Shown one piece after another: positions 32,411 to 44,400 of a DNA stretch of 64,000 nt (the first letter of the stretch is position 1; each line of letters begins with the position of its first letter). Location of the stretch: contig OZ038391.1 of assembly GCA_964036045.1 (NCBI GenBank), positions 42,605,621 through 42,669,620 on the forward strand. Direction: 5' to 3'. The position numbers were made by a program, and so were the translations under genes. Below the pieces are notes generated by a model. It worked only from the letters and a program-made list of their open reading frames with translations. It searched no databases and was not told the origin of the DNA. Source of the stretch: Eutreptiella sp. 'Long Island Sound 2002' (taxonomy: Eukaryota; Euglenozoa; Euglenophyceae; Eutreptiales; Eutreptiaceae).

Positions 32411-35400
32411 CTGTGGGGCGCGGATGGTGTGGGCATGGGGGTGGCTGTGGGGGACCGTGAGGGGTAGGGGGAACGGGCAGGCGCATAAAAGGAGAGGGGG
32501 GGGTATGGCAGGGCTGCGGATCATGAGTAGGGCTTTGTGTGTTGGGTACGGCTGAGTAGAGAAGGGCTGTAAAGCGTGGGTTGGGCTGCGTGGGTATGAG
32601 TAGGAGGCCGGGGTATGGGTAAAGATGGGGGGTATCAATAGGGCTGTGCGGTGTGAGTAATGTTGGGAGGTGTGGGTAGCACTGTGGGGTGTGGGAAGGG
32701 ATGTGGAGCATGGGTAGGGCTGTGGGAACCTGTGGAGAATGGGCCCAGCCAGGGATGTATTAGAAGGGGGGGTGGGGGGGGGGGGTGGGGGGGTCCGAAG
32801 GGGGGGGGGGAGGGGGGTCTGGCTGGGACACCCCTCCTCCTAGGGTGTCCGGCAAAAAAATGGGAAAAATCTTTTTTTTTCTGCCGAAGATGGCGATGGC
32901 ACCCAAAAAAACGAAAATCTGTGGGACATCATCACCAGCAAAAATATGCCTCCAGTAGGGATTGAACCAACTGCCTATAAGCCTGCTGTGCACTGTTCTA
33001 CCACTCACCTATCACACAGAACTCCTGGACTTGTGCATCCCAAGGTTCATAGCATGACATGTTATCCAAAAAAAATTCCCAAAAGTTCTGTATAGGTTGT
33101 TGACCATAGTTCTCACAAACATGTGCCAGTGTGAGGAGGGCCTGTGACCCTTCCCGATTTCAGAAGTTAAGCCTAATCAGGCCCACTTAGTACCGGGGTG
33201 GCAGACCACCAGGACCAATTTTTGAAAATGGGTTCTGGTGGTTCAGCTGTCCATTTCTGCTCACCCTTTTCTCTGCAAAGCACACCCGCATGTCTCTGGA
33301 TAGTGAATTTGCAATACAATGCAAGCGCCAGGTTCCCTCAGGTACACACAGGTTCATTCAGGTTCACTCAGGTACACACAGGGTCATTCAGGTCCGGGTT
33401 ACTCGGCATCAGAACTCTCCTCGGAAGACGTATCACACTGTCCATCTACAGAGAGCACAGTGTCAGTTGACACTGCGTCTCATCTTTACAGTGACAGCAA
33501 CAGGCCGATCAGGTGTTCAATTACACATTAGAAGGGGGGGAGGGGGGGGGGGGTCTAGGGGGGGGGGGTCCAGGGGGGGTACCCCCCCTCCTCCTACGGT
33601 GTACTGCCGTTCTAATACATCCCTGGGCCCAGCAGGGCTGTTTGGTGCGGATAGGCGTGTGGGTTACAGGTCAGGGTGTGGGGGACGGGGGGTGGGGGTT
33701 GGGTCGCTGTCGGGCAGGGTTAGGGCTGTGCGACTGGGACAGGGCCGGGTCGAAGCGCTGTGGAAGGGAGGGGGGCATGAGGCAGTGATTGAACTATGTG
33801 GCAGAGGGAAACATTGAACAGCCACAGCCGTATTGACGTGTGTCTGCAGGTGCTCGGGCGCCCTGTGTGCACGATATGGCGCATACCGCAGAGTACGGTA
33901 CCCCAGAAGGCCACCAGACCTCACATCTCCGATTGAGGGCCATGAGGGTTGCTCTGCACCGATCGGGGGTGCGCAGCATGGGGCCAGGAGACTCCGGATA
34001 AAATTTGCACTCGTGGTGCAGTGTACACCCTCAGTGACTCGCCATGCGGACCGCACCGATGCCTTCGGGATCGACTGCTCTTGCGCTGCTGCACTCTACT
34101 TAATGGAGCGCACTCTCTTTCTCTTGCGCTACTGTGCCCCAGAAAAAGTACAGGCCCAAGCTGTACTCGGAGACACGAGGCCGCAGGATACAAGCGGAGG
34201 ACAGTCTGAATACCTCGTGAACCCGAACATACCGTGGCATTCCAGGCCGCCCCCCCCCCACCCTCTTCAGATAGTTCTTGGGAGGCTCAGGCTTATGGCA
34301 CAAAAATGTGTTGTACCGAATACCGCAGTTCCTTTTTTGCCGGCCTGCCTTTATGCTTGCAACCCCCCGGCTGCCACAGAGTCATACGTGTGTGTATTTG
34401 GATGAGGATAAGGTCGCCAGGTTGGCTGGGGTTGTGCGGTGGTGGCGGGCCGGGGGGGGGGGGGGTAAGGAATGACGGCAAAATAAGGAAAGCCGCCACG
34501 CCGCGCCAGCGCAAAGATCATCTTTGTACGTACGTGCACGACTGAAAGATATTTAGTCAGCGTGAACACACCGTCCAAAAGGCTGACGCTAATTTACCAA
34601 GCCGTCCAACAGGAGCTTCTGGAGCCGGTGCACTGGAAAGTATGAACTGACATCAGCTGCGTTTCATTTCTTTATTCTGTGTGTTCACACCCGAGAAGCG
34701 GAAATGGGGGTGGGGTGTTGGTGGAGGCGCCCCTTCTGTCATAGATGCCACAGCACGACATGTTCCCAAACGCTCTTCGAATGCACAGAGACTACTGATT
34801 GGGAAAATGGCATCAACCACGTGAGCCGGGGGTCCCACGACACACACACCTACGCACTACAGATGTTGCACAGCACCACACCTGATAATCAGGCCCCCCG
34901 TGGGCTTGATAGCCCCCTGTGCCCCACTGAGTCTCTCGGTTCCTTCCGCCCGAACGCTTCTCAAAACCCCCGCCCTCGGCCTCGCCACGCGACCGTTGCT
35001 GTGGGGTCTTGTAGACGTTGTCCGGCACCGTCTTCGCAGGCTGGGCAAAGCCCCCCGCCTGCCCAAACGGATTGGATGACGCGGTCGAATCCTTTCCTTT
35101 CTGGCGGTGTCCCTGCGAGGCCTGAGGGTTTGCATGCTTGTCCCCACTTCTCTGGGGACGGGGGGGCTTGGGTTGCGCAGAGGAGCCCATGCCATCGGAG
35201 GAGGAGTCGGGGCGCCGACTTTGCCACTGCCGTCGTCCAGACGGCTCAGCGCCATGACCCGCCACAGCACTGGCCTGGGTGACCGCTTGATTCTGTCCGT
35301 GGTACCCGTGGTGCCCACGCTGGCCATAGGACTGATCAAACGATGGATCGCCCTGTTGTCCATATTGCTGACCACGTTGCTGCCCACGGGGCTGATTCCG

Positions 35401-38400
35401 CTGATCGTAGGGCTGCCCGTACGAGTCGCCGTACTGCTGTCTGTATGGCTGTCCGTACCGTTGCTGCCCGTACTGCCCATGTTGCTGCCCGTACTGCCCA
35501 TACTGCCCGTACTGCCCGTACTGCCCGTAGTGCCCGTACTGCTGCCCGTACTGTCCATATTGCTGCCCAGTCCCGTACTGCTGCCCATAACCGTACTGCT
35601 GTCCATACTGTCCATACTGCTGTCCGTATTGCAGCCAATACGGCTGACTGTAAGACCCGTACGCCGGCGTTTCGTACTCATCCCACTGCCAGTTCCACTG
35701 CTGCCACTGCTGCTCCTTCTCCTTCTTCTCCTTCTGCTGCTGCAGCTGTTGCAATGTCAGATACCGCGATGCTCTGTGGTCCGGCTTCACCACCGGCAAC
35801 AGAAGGGTCTTTGGAGCGGGGTCTGCAATCATGTGCTGCGAAGAGTTCAGAGCCCCAGGCACCAGCACAGACGTGTGGTACCTTTCTGGCGGTAAGTGAA
35901 ACTTGCCCATCAGCACATCATCCGGCAGTTTGGTTTTCTCCTCTGTCAGCTCCACAAATCCTGCAATAAGGCAGCTCCGATAGCCATGGGCACAAAGCAC
36001 ACGTACGGGCATCCACGTAGATCGACACTCGCTTAGAGGGAGGGGGGGGGTGCATAGCGCATCTTCGACTTAGTTTCGACGCCCCAGACCGCAAATGTAA
36101 ATTAGCACTTGCAGAACAAGTCCTTTGCGGGTGGAAATGAGTCGTAGTGTGTTCCACACTTAACACATAGAAACCACCCGTGTTGGTCTCATGCATATTG
36201 AACTGTGCACTTTGTTGCCACAAAGGGAACGGAGCGGCACGCGGTGAAAACGCCGCATGGAACGTGGCCGCCATTATAATAACGAGGGGACTGTACTGTC
36301 AACCACGACGTCATGCACAGGCTCTGGGAAGTGTCGGGTGTGTGGAGTGTGCCAAATCGTCCGTCCACGGATGGACAACGCCGTCGGGTGCGGGAAGCGC
36401 AAAGGTCAGTACTGTCTGATTGGCATCCATAAGACACAGGCACAAGACCTGTGATAAACGCGCATAGCTGTTCCTCGAGGTGTGGGATGTCCGACAGATT
36501 CACTCCCCTCAGTACCGTGCGTTTGACGTGCTCCTTCAGCCCCGTGGCCTTCTTGGCCTGCGACTTATCCCCTGAGACAAACAATGGCAGCGCAGTACAG
36601 AGGCAGAGGCGTCGTGGACGATGGGGTGTGGGAGGAGGCCGGGCGGACGAGGCCCCTCGTTGACGGTAAAATTGTACACATTGTTGCGGCAGTTTGGAGA
36701 CGGGCCAGACGAGTGCGAGGGGCTGTCCTCATGTGCCATGGCCTTCAGAGCGCTGAAGGGGGATGCGGACCGCCGTCGCAGAGGTCGGAAAGGCACCAGC
36801 GGACCGTGTGAGGTCTGTTGGCACGGGGTGGTCTGGCAATGGCCTGGTCGAGTCTACTGGTCTGGTCCGGACTCCCAGTCTGGTCTGGCCTGGTCTGCTT
36901 CAGTTTTGGGGATGGGGGGGGGGGGGCTGGTTTCGATTGGTCTGGTCTAGTCTGATCAGGGGGGCTGCTGGGCCCTGGCACTCAGAAGAAGATGCGGGGG
37001 AGGGAAAGCCAGCGAGGGTCTACAGGCTTGCGCTTAAAGAGGGGGGGAGGGGGGAAGAGTGGGGGTCTGGGGCCCAAAAGTTTGTGTACCACAAATAGCC
37101 CGACAAGATTTTCCCCCATTGTAAATTTCGTTCTTTCCCACAATGGTCCCTTTGGTCTGGAGGGGGCGGGGGGGTGACCCTCCTCCTTGTGGAAACACAA
37201 AACTAAGCCTCGAGGATTTGGGAGTTCAGGACGACGGGGAGGACCGCCCCCCTTCCGTGGGCGGAGCCTGCAGCGTGGCCAACTGCCCACCGCCGGCAGC
37301 ATTGCAACCGGCAGCGATCCATTTGCCAACCCCCTCCAACCGCCTTCCCAGCCGCCTCTAACTCTCTGGGAGCCCCTGCTCTTATGCATCCCCGATCCCC
37401 ACCAGAGAACGGGAAAACCCCTGACGCATTCCGTGGACTTGCACCGAACGCGAGGGTTTGAATATTCGGATGATGCACCGGAGCAACCGGACCCTCATAC
37501 GAAAGTCCGGTTTTCGGATGAAACAGGGGCCTGAGCCCCAACCCCTCAACTGAAGGAGACCTTTCTCATGCAAAACCAAACAGTTGGGGCCAGGGCTGGT
37601 CTTCCGATGGCACCATTTTCAGGCCATATCCAAAATCGCCCAACATCAAGAACAACAACTCGAGCTTTGGCGCTAGTGTTGCGTCACTGCACAGGTACTA
37701 GCCACCGGCAGTCACCGGCAGAGGCATGCCCCTGCAGCCTGATGGGTCCCAGAGAAACGACAACCCACTGGTCATGTCCCTTTTGCGCAAAGTGCCAAAG
37801 TGCCGGCAAGTGTACAGCATTTGCTTGCGTACTCTGATGGTGACGCGTGTTCTTGTTTTTCTTTGGGCATTGGGCAAAGCCCACAAATGTTGCTGCCCTC
37901 CTGGCAGTTGGCTGCGCCAAACGACTTCTCAGCACACACAGTGATCCACCACTCCGCTGTGTTGGCCAAACGTTTCTGTCTTTCCATCGGTGGTAGTTCA
38001 TGGCACCAACAGATTAAGGATCCAATAATCTGCATTGCGGAGTGCAAACACTCTGCCACCGCAGATTGCCCTGCAGGAGCGCAAACAGCGGTGTGGTTTT
38101 TACTTCCCCAGGCTTGCACAGCATTGGCGGCAGGTGCCATTCCTTCTCCTTGCCTGAACGCGGACCATCCCCTGCACTACCGGCACTTGCTCAGCTTTTC
38201 ACAGTAGCTATAAACCCGGCTATGCCTTTGACGGGCCGCCCTGAGGCACCTGCGCTCGACCCCTCCTCAGGCGCGACCCCTCACGCCGCGAGTGTTTGGA
38301 TCCAGAACTACAAACTCCCCCCATGCCACGGCCCTCGTACACCCTCTCTCCCCCCTGCACCACGAAGCGGCATCCACGTGCGTATGCAGGACCTTCGAAC

Positions 38401-41400
38401 ACTGACTCGTCTGTCTCCAGGTATTCCAAAAGGTTCTCAGTCCCCCTAGGCCCCAGCACTCGCACTCCCGGCACTCTGCCCCTTGGCCCTCACATACACC
38501 CCCGCCCGACGGCCACGCGGTTCCGAGCCACCCTCGATCGGGCTGTGCCTCACAGGGCCAGAGGGACCACAGTTCTGTTCCTCTAAAGCCGCGTCATACC
38601 GCTGGGGGGCGGCGCAGTCACGTCCACAGCAGCAGCCTCCAGTGCACCAGCGTCCTCCTCTTCATCTGCTGCCTCCGTTTTGACTTCGGTCTCGGTGGCC
38701 TCCGTCTTTGCGTCGGTGTTTTCAGTAGCCATCGGCGGGCCCATGGACAACGACATCGACACTTCTACGCCGACTTCTGTATCATCTTGGCTCTGGCCTG
38801 TGACGGGGTCACTCTCCGGTACTTCACTGGCGGGCGTGTCTGACGCATCGGAGTGCCCATCGGCGGCAGATCCTCCGTTCTGAGGGACACCAATGTGCGC
38901 GTCCAGGGGCGTGCGGGTGTGGGCTGCCCCAGAGTAGCACCAGGGCGATGATGTGCTGGAGGTTGGGGAGGGGGAAAGGGGAAGGGGTCTCAGGGGGGCG
39001 CTGCTCCTTGCGAACCCAACATCTTGCCCAATGTAGGTTTTCCGGTGGATCCGGGACGCTTCCTGTTAATTCCTGGATGGGCAGCACACAAAAAAAAAAT
39101 GGAAAGAGCACTCATCAATTCAATTCAAATCAAATCAAATCAAGCAACAATAGACAATTGTTGCGACAAATGCTGCCGTGATGGTTGATATCTTTGGCGC
39201 CAGAGGCGCAGGAGATACAAAAATTTTTGGGGTCACCACATTCTGACTTTCAGATGACTTAGAAGGGGGGGGGGAGGGGGGGAGGGGGGGTAGGGGGTGG
39301 ATGGATGAATGGATGGATGGATGGATGGAGTGAGCATTCATGGAGCAACTCCCTGGGACACAGACACTCCAGCTCTGAGGTCTCACTGTCCCTGCCAGCT
39401 TTCGCTTCTTGATTTGTTTAATATAGGCTCATATGTTGCTGAGCACTTGACCTGTCGGCCTTTTATGGGCAACTTTAGCCAGCCCCCACTGACTGGCACA
39501 GGCTTTCTGGGCAACTTAAAGCGCCCAGCCCCCTCTGGACGCGCAAACAGCGGTGTGGTTTTTGCTTCACCAGGCTTGCACAGCATTTGCGGCAGGTGCC
39601 ATTCCTTCTCCTTGCCTGAACGCGGACCATCCCCTGCACTACCGGCACTTGCTCAGCTCTTCACTTATTAGAGGGTATTTGCCCCTACAAAGGGCTCGCG
39701 GGGGCTAAAAATAGGGCATGACATCACTATTACTAGGATCCTAAGCAGAGTACTAAAAAAACGTGAATTGTGGTCCAAATCCGCAATACTAGCCCTTTCC
39801 ACCCCAAATATTAGTTTGCGGAACATCACAATGGATGGGAGTATGTTAAAAATTGCCGATTACTATGTTTTTGGGTGTATATAGGGGTGGTGTGGGTAAT
39901 TTTTGGGATTTTGTGGTTATTTTTAGTACTCTGGTTAGGATCCTAGTAATAATGATGTCATGCCCTAGTTTTAGCCCCCGTGAGCCCTTTGTAGGGGCAA
40001 ATACCCTCTAATAACCATCCCCGGCTATGCCTTTGACGGGCCGCCCTGAGGCACCTGCGCTCGACCCCTCCTCAGGCGCGACCCCTCACGCCGCGAGTGT
40101 TTGGATCCAGAACTACAAACTCCCCCCATGCCACAGCCCTCGTACACCCTCTCTCGCCCCTGCACCACAAAGCGGCATCCACGTGCGTATGCAGGACCTT
40201 CGAACACTGACTCGTCTGTCTCCAGGTATTCCAAAAGGTTCTCAGTCCCCCTAGGCCCCAGCACTCGCACTCCCAGCACTCTGCCCCTTGGCCCTCACAT
40301 ACACCCCCGTGGGCGTCTTAAGGTGGCTAGACCCCCGCGCACACACCAATTTTCGAGTGCAAGGACATGGAGGAACGGAGTGGAGAGGAGAGGAATGGAG
40401 GGAGCAATTTACTAATGTACGCTTGGTGGAGCAGATGGGGGACAGAGAGGTAGTCTGCTAATGTAGACACCCTCTTTAAGTGTGCCCTGCTTGTCCTTGG
40501 AGAGCCCCAGGCTACTCCTTCAGGCTACTCCCATTAGGGTGACTCTACAAGGGGCAACGCACTACGGGCACTCAAGGACAAACAGGGGGGGTGGGGGGGT
40601 GTTTTATGCCGCAGGCACTTAAACACTTAGCATACCTCTCCCCAAAAGATCGAAGCACTCAGGCCCTGTTGGACGGAGCTCTGCATCCCTGTCCGCAACT
40701 GGTCACAAGAGCTAGCTTGCGGGGGCGGTCTGGGGGGAGGGGAAGGGGGGGCTCCTCCGTCCAATTTGTCGATCACAGGGTTGCACCGGGGTCAACAAGT
40801 GGCAGGGCAGGGGCAGGGGAGGGTTTGCAGGGGCCATCCAATGAACTGGGCCTGGTAATTTGCCCAAGCGCTCATGGAGGAGCAATACTTCGCACAGCTC
40901 AGTGCTGCCCATCAACGCACGTGTTGATCCGCTGGGACGATTCTGAAGGTCAATTCATCTGCGTTCAAACACAACGAAGAAAAGTGCTGCCCATACCCCT
41001 GCCAATCGTGCCACTGTGGGCGTTTGCACGCGATCTGAGAAACTGGGACGCGTCCCTGATGTACAGGCTGAAAAATGGCCGCGTGCACAAGGGGCCAAGA
41101 GCACAGGGTCGTGTGTGTCGGTGTGTGCAGCGTGCGCGCAAGCATCTAATTGGCCTAACCAGGGAGGAGGAGCCACTCTCTGAGGCTGTACAAGGGGAGG
41201 GGGCAGGCGGCGGTTCCAAACTTTACTGTCTTAGGAAGACATCGGATGAAGCATGCCAGCGCCGGCTTGGGTGGGACACCAGTGGGGAGAAGCAGCAACT
41301 TTGAGCAGAGGGACAAGAGTCCCCCCTCTCACCGGGCAAAAATACATTTCCCCACCGTCTGTCGGACAAGCAACGTGGACAATTTCATCCTGGAAACCCG

Positions 41401-44400
41401 AAGTGCGTACACCCAGGCACACTAAATCAGCCTCTACAGCATCCCCCCCACCCCTCCAGGGGACTCAAGAGTAGTTGTCGGTGGTTGAGGGGTGGAAAAA
41501 AAACTCTCAACAACCTCCAAGAACATCCCCCCTGAAAGCCTCTGGCCCTGGGACCTTGCTTTGTTCTCTGGCGAAAGGACAGGAATTGTGGAGCACACGT
41601 ACTTGGGGCGGGCATTGGGATGCGCATTGGACGACACGTACCGTTTGCACTTCGGTAGAATCCTCCATGTCTCCACTGACGGTCTGCTGTGCATGACCCT
41701 CAGGATCAGTACTTTGTACGGTGCTGTCCATCACTCCACCGCAGGCCTCTGCATTCTCTGTCGCTGTAACAGCGGCTTGTGCACTCTCCCCATCAGCGGC
41801 GACACGGCCGTCCTCAGTCTCCCCACCACAGGCGGGGTCACCGTCTCCCGTACCTGCAACTACTGCATCACCTGTGTCCCCTTCAGCACCAGAGTCACCC
41901 TCACCCTTGGCGTCAGCCTCACACGGGTCCTGCAGCTCAACCTCCACCTCCATCTCCACCTCCACCTCACCCTCAGCCTCCGCGTGACCCTCGGCCTCCT
42001 CAACATTTGTCTCGTGCTCCGGCATCTCGCCCACCTCAGGGCATACTTCTTCTTCTACTTCTTCCCGGCTCTCACCACCGTCGCATGACAACGACTTGTT
42101 TCCGTCGGGCTTCTCTTTCGGCAGCCCCGCAGGCGAAAAGGATGGGTCGGCCTCTTCTTTGACGACTGCATGCGTAATGCGCTTCCCCGTCTTCGTGGGT
42201 TTGTTAGCATTCTGCAGCTGCAGAGATACGACAAGGGCATTGTCCCTGTGCTGAAGGGCATCAACCCCTTTGTATGAAATAAACCCACATGTATGCAATC
42301 AGAAATCCTGTCAGAACCCCCCGCCCCGTTCTGATTTTTCCAAAAAGTGCCCAAAACACATTGGAGGCACAATTCTTAGACTCCACCCCATGGGGTGCAG
42401 TTCAGTGCACTCCCGGCCGGACCCCAACCCCCGTGGTGTGGGCAGGGGGACCCAGGGGGGGGGGGGTCGAAATATTTTTCGGATTTTGGAGGCATTTTTG
42501 AATTCCCTGCTTCCTTCTGAGCATTTTGAATGTACACAAAGGGGGTACAATCTCGGTTTACCATTCACCACAACTGAAAAAAAAAGTAGGGAATTCTGGC
42601 AAACACCAACCAGAATAAGCAAACGTACTGGGCGAGCACTGTAAGACGAATGGCAATTGAACATGATCCATTGTTCCCAGCCCACAGTTTGCAAGCCATT
42701 GTTTGCATCTGATGTGCTCCAGTGAACACGGTGTACACAAATGAAAAGATGCCAAACCCACAAACTGACACACAACAAGACAATCAACACAGGGTGAATA
42801 TCTGTGTGCTGTCGCCAGTGCCCTCAGTTCAAATGAGCACAGCAGAATATTCAAACGTGATGATATATGTGCAGGCGGGCGCACAGACATACACACAAAC
42901 ATCCATACAACATACGTGACTACCACTCCTATTCAAAAGCCTGAGTGTACTGGAACTCGTTAGGTACGTGTTAACCACAAGGGGGGGTGGGGGGTGGGCG
43001 ACTTCTCGGTGTGAGACGCAACCCCTCACGCCCAGTAGAACTGGGTCGAAGGGGGCGGGGGGTCCCGCCAGCGGTAGGGAGGGGTCAGACCCCAACGTAT
43101 ATCGCTCAAAATGAGCAGGGCCACGTGGGGATCATTTTGAGTCACAGATGTCTGTGGTCAAACGGGTACAGTCAAATGTTTTCTGCATGTGTTGAGGAAA
43201 AAGTTAGGGGTACGGCAACAAGTGATGCATCATGGACGTTCTTATGTTGGGTCATCACGCAGCAAATTTCCCCTCCAGTGCCTTCGGCACCAACCGTCCT
43301 GTAATGCTTGAGGCTGGTCAACTTCTCGACCTAAAGGTGGGCCGAAAGCCGGGATCGCGTATGGAAACCGAGGGGTAGCCTCCCGGTGGTGTCAACAAGA
43401 AAGAGTACTCATGACACAGGTACACACGCACGCGCTCGCACATGCATTCGTTCGTTTGTAGGAATCCTGTGCAGGGCATGGGAATCATCGCTACTCTTCA
43501 AACGAAGAGGATTCATCCACACCAGGGGAAGGCAGACACTATGGCCGTATAAAACTTACCGACGCAAAGAACAGGAGTGAAAGGAACGCGAGGAAAAGCA
43601 CGACCTGAAGCTCTTCCATCTTTTTGGCAAGGCTCCGTGGCGCCCGCACGTCGCTCTCTGGGGTCTCCGGGCACGGCAATCCACTGTCAAATCTCACCAA
43701 CAACTCCTCGAGTTCGTCTTCCAAGTCTTTGTCTTTAATGACATGAAACCTCGGCTGCATCGTGGACTTGTTGACTGTGATCCTCAAACCCCCTGCAGCC
43801 TGTCACGGTGAGATGGCATCATGGACCAACATCAGCCAGGCACTGATGTTGCACCCCACCACCACAAGCACTAATGTGCGACTTGGAAAAGAAAACACTC
43901 CTGTGTGATGGGCAGAGCTGTACTGATCTGCGCTATCCGGGGCGATGCTGCTGTGTAGTATCAACACTCCTGTATGGCCGCCCCAGAAGGTGAAGATCAA
44001 ACGGCATCAGCAAGAAAGAAGGGGCAGCCGAGGGGGTTGAGCGAAGTGCACCAAAAGGGATGTGGGCGCGGTCGACTGATCCACCACAAATGTCTCTTTC
44101 ATTGTGCCCGGGAACTCGGCCACACCAAGTCCTCAAACCGCTTGGTACGTCACAGGAAAGGCCCATCCACTTCGCCATTGAACCTCCATGAACCCGTTCC
44201 CAATGGGGGTGCGGTTTTTTTTTGGTGGGGGGTTGACGGCAGGCCCGGCGCAGCTGCATTCTACGAGGGAGGTCACTGACCAAAAAAATTGGGGAGATGG
44301 GTGGCCTTGGGGGTGTTATGGTGCTGTTGAGCCACTGCTCAGCACCGATTCCGCTGGACGTACTGGATACCACTGTCCATGGCCGAGTGGGGCACAATAC

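Larger units (their letters stand above)
32748..33628. mobile_element. TIR element carrying tRNA-like and 5S rRNA-like sequences
   Basis: CCAGGGATGTATTAGAA at 32748 is exactly inverted at the right end (TTCTAATACATCCCTGG, ending 33628), a 17-bp terminal inverted repeat. Just inside each end is a G-rich tract of 50-70 bp. The centre holds a tRNA-like and a 5S-like block. It is 881 bp with no long open frame, and sits in the last XRN intron. The same terminus occurs singly near 5.90 and 49.38 kb. Confidence 0.6.

Noticed and set aside
35107-35969. Plus-strand Leu/Val- and Ala/Arg-rich long frames at 35.1-35.97 kb
   Set aside because: They are antisense shadows of the XRN Tyr/Gln/Gly repeat exon.
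38220-38474. Duplicated 84-codon minus frame ([16 protein letters not shown]) at 38.2 and 40.0 kb as mutually exclusive XRN exons
   Set aside because: A 53-nt exon with good splice sites can be drawn in each copy, but its phases (2 to 1) do not fit exon 15 as modelled. Exons 15 and 16 join cleanly without it.
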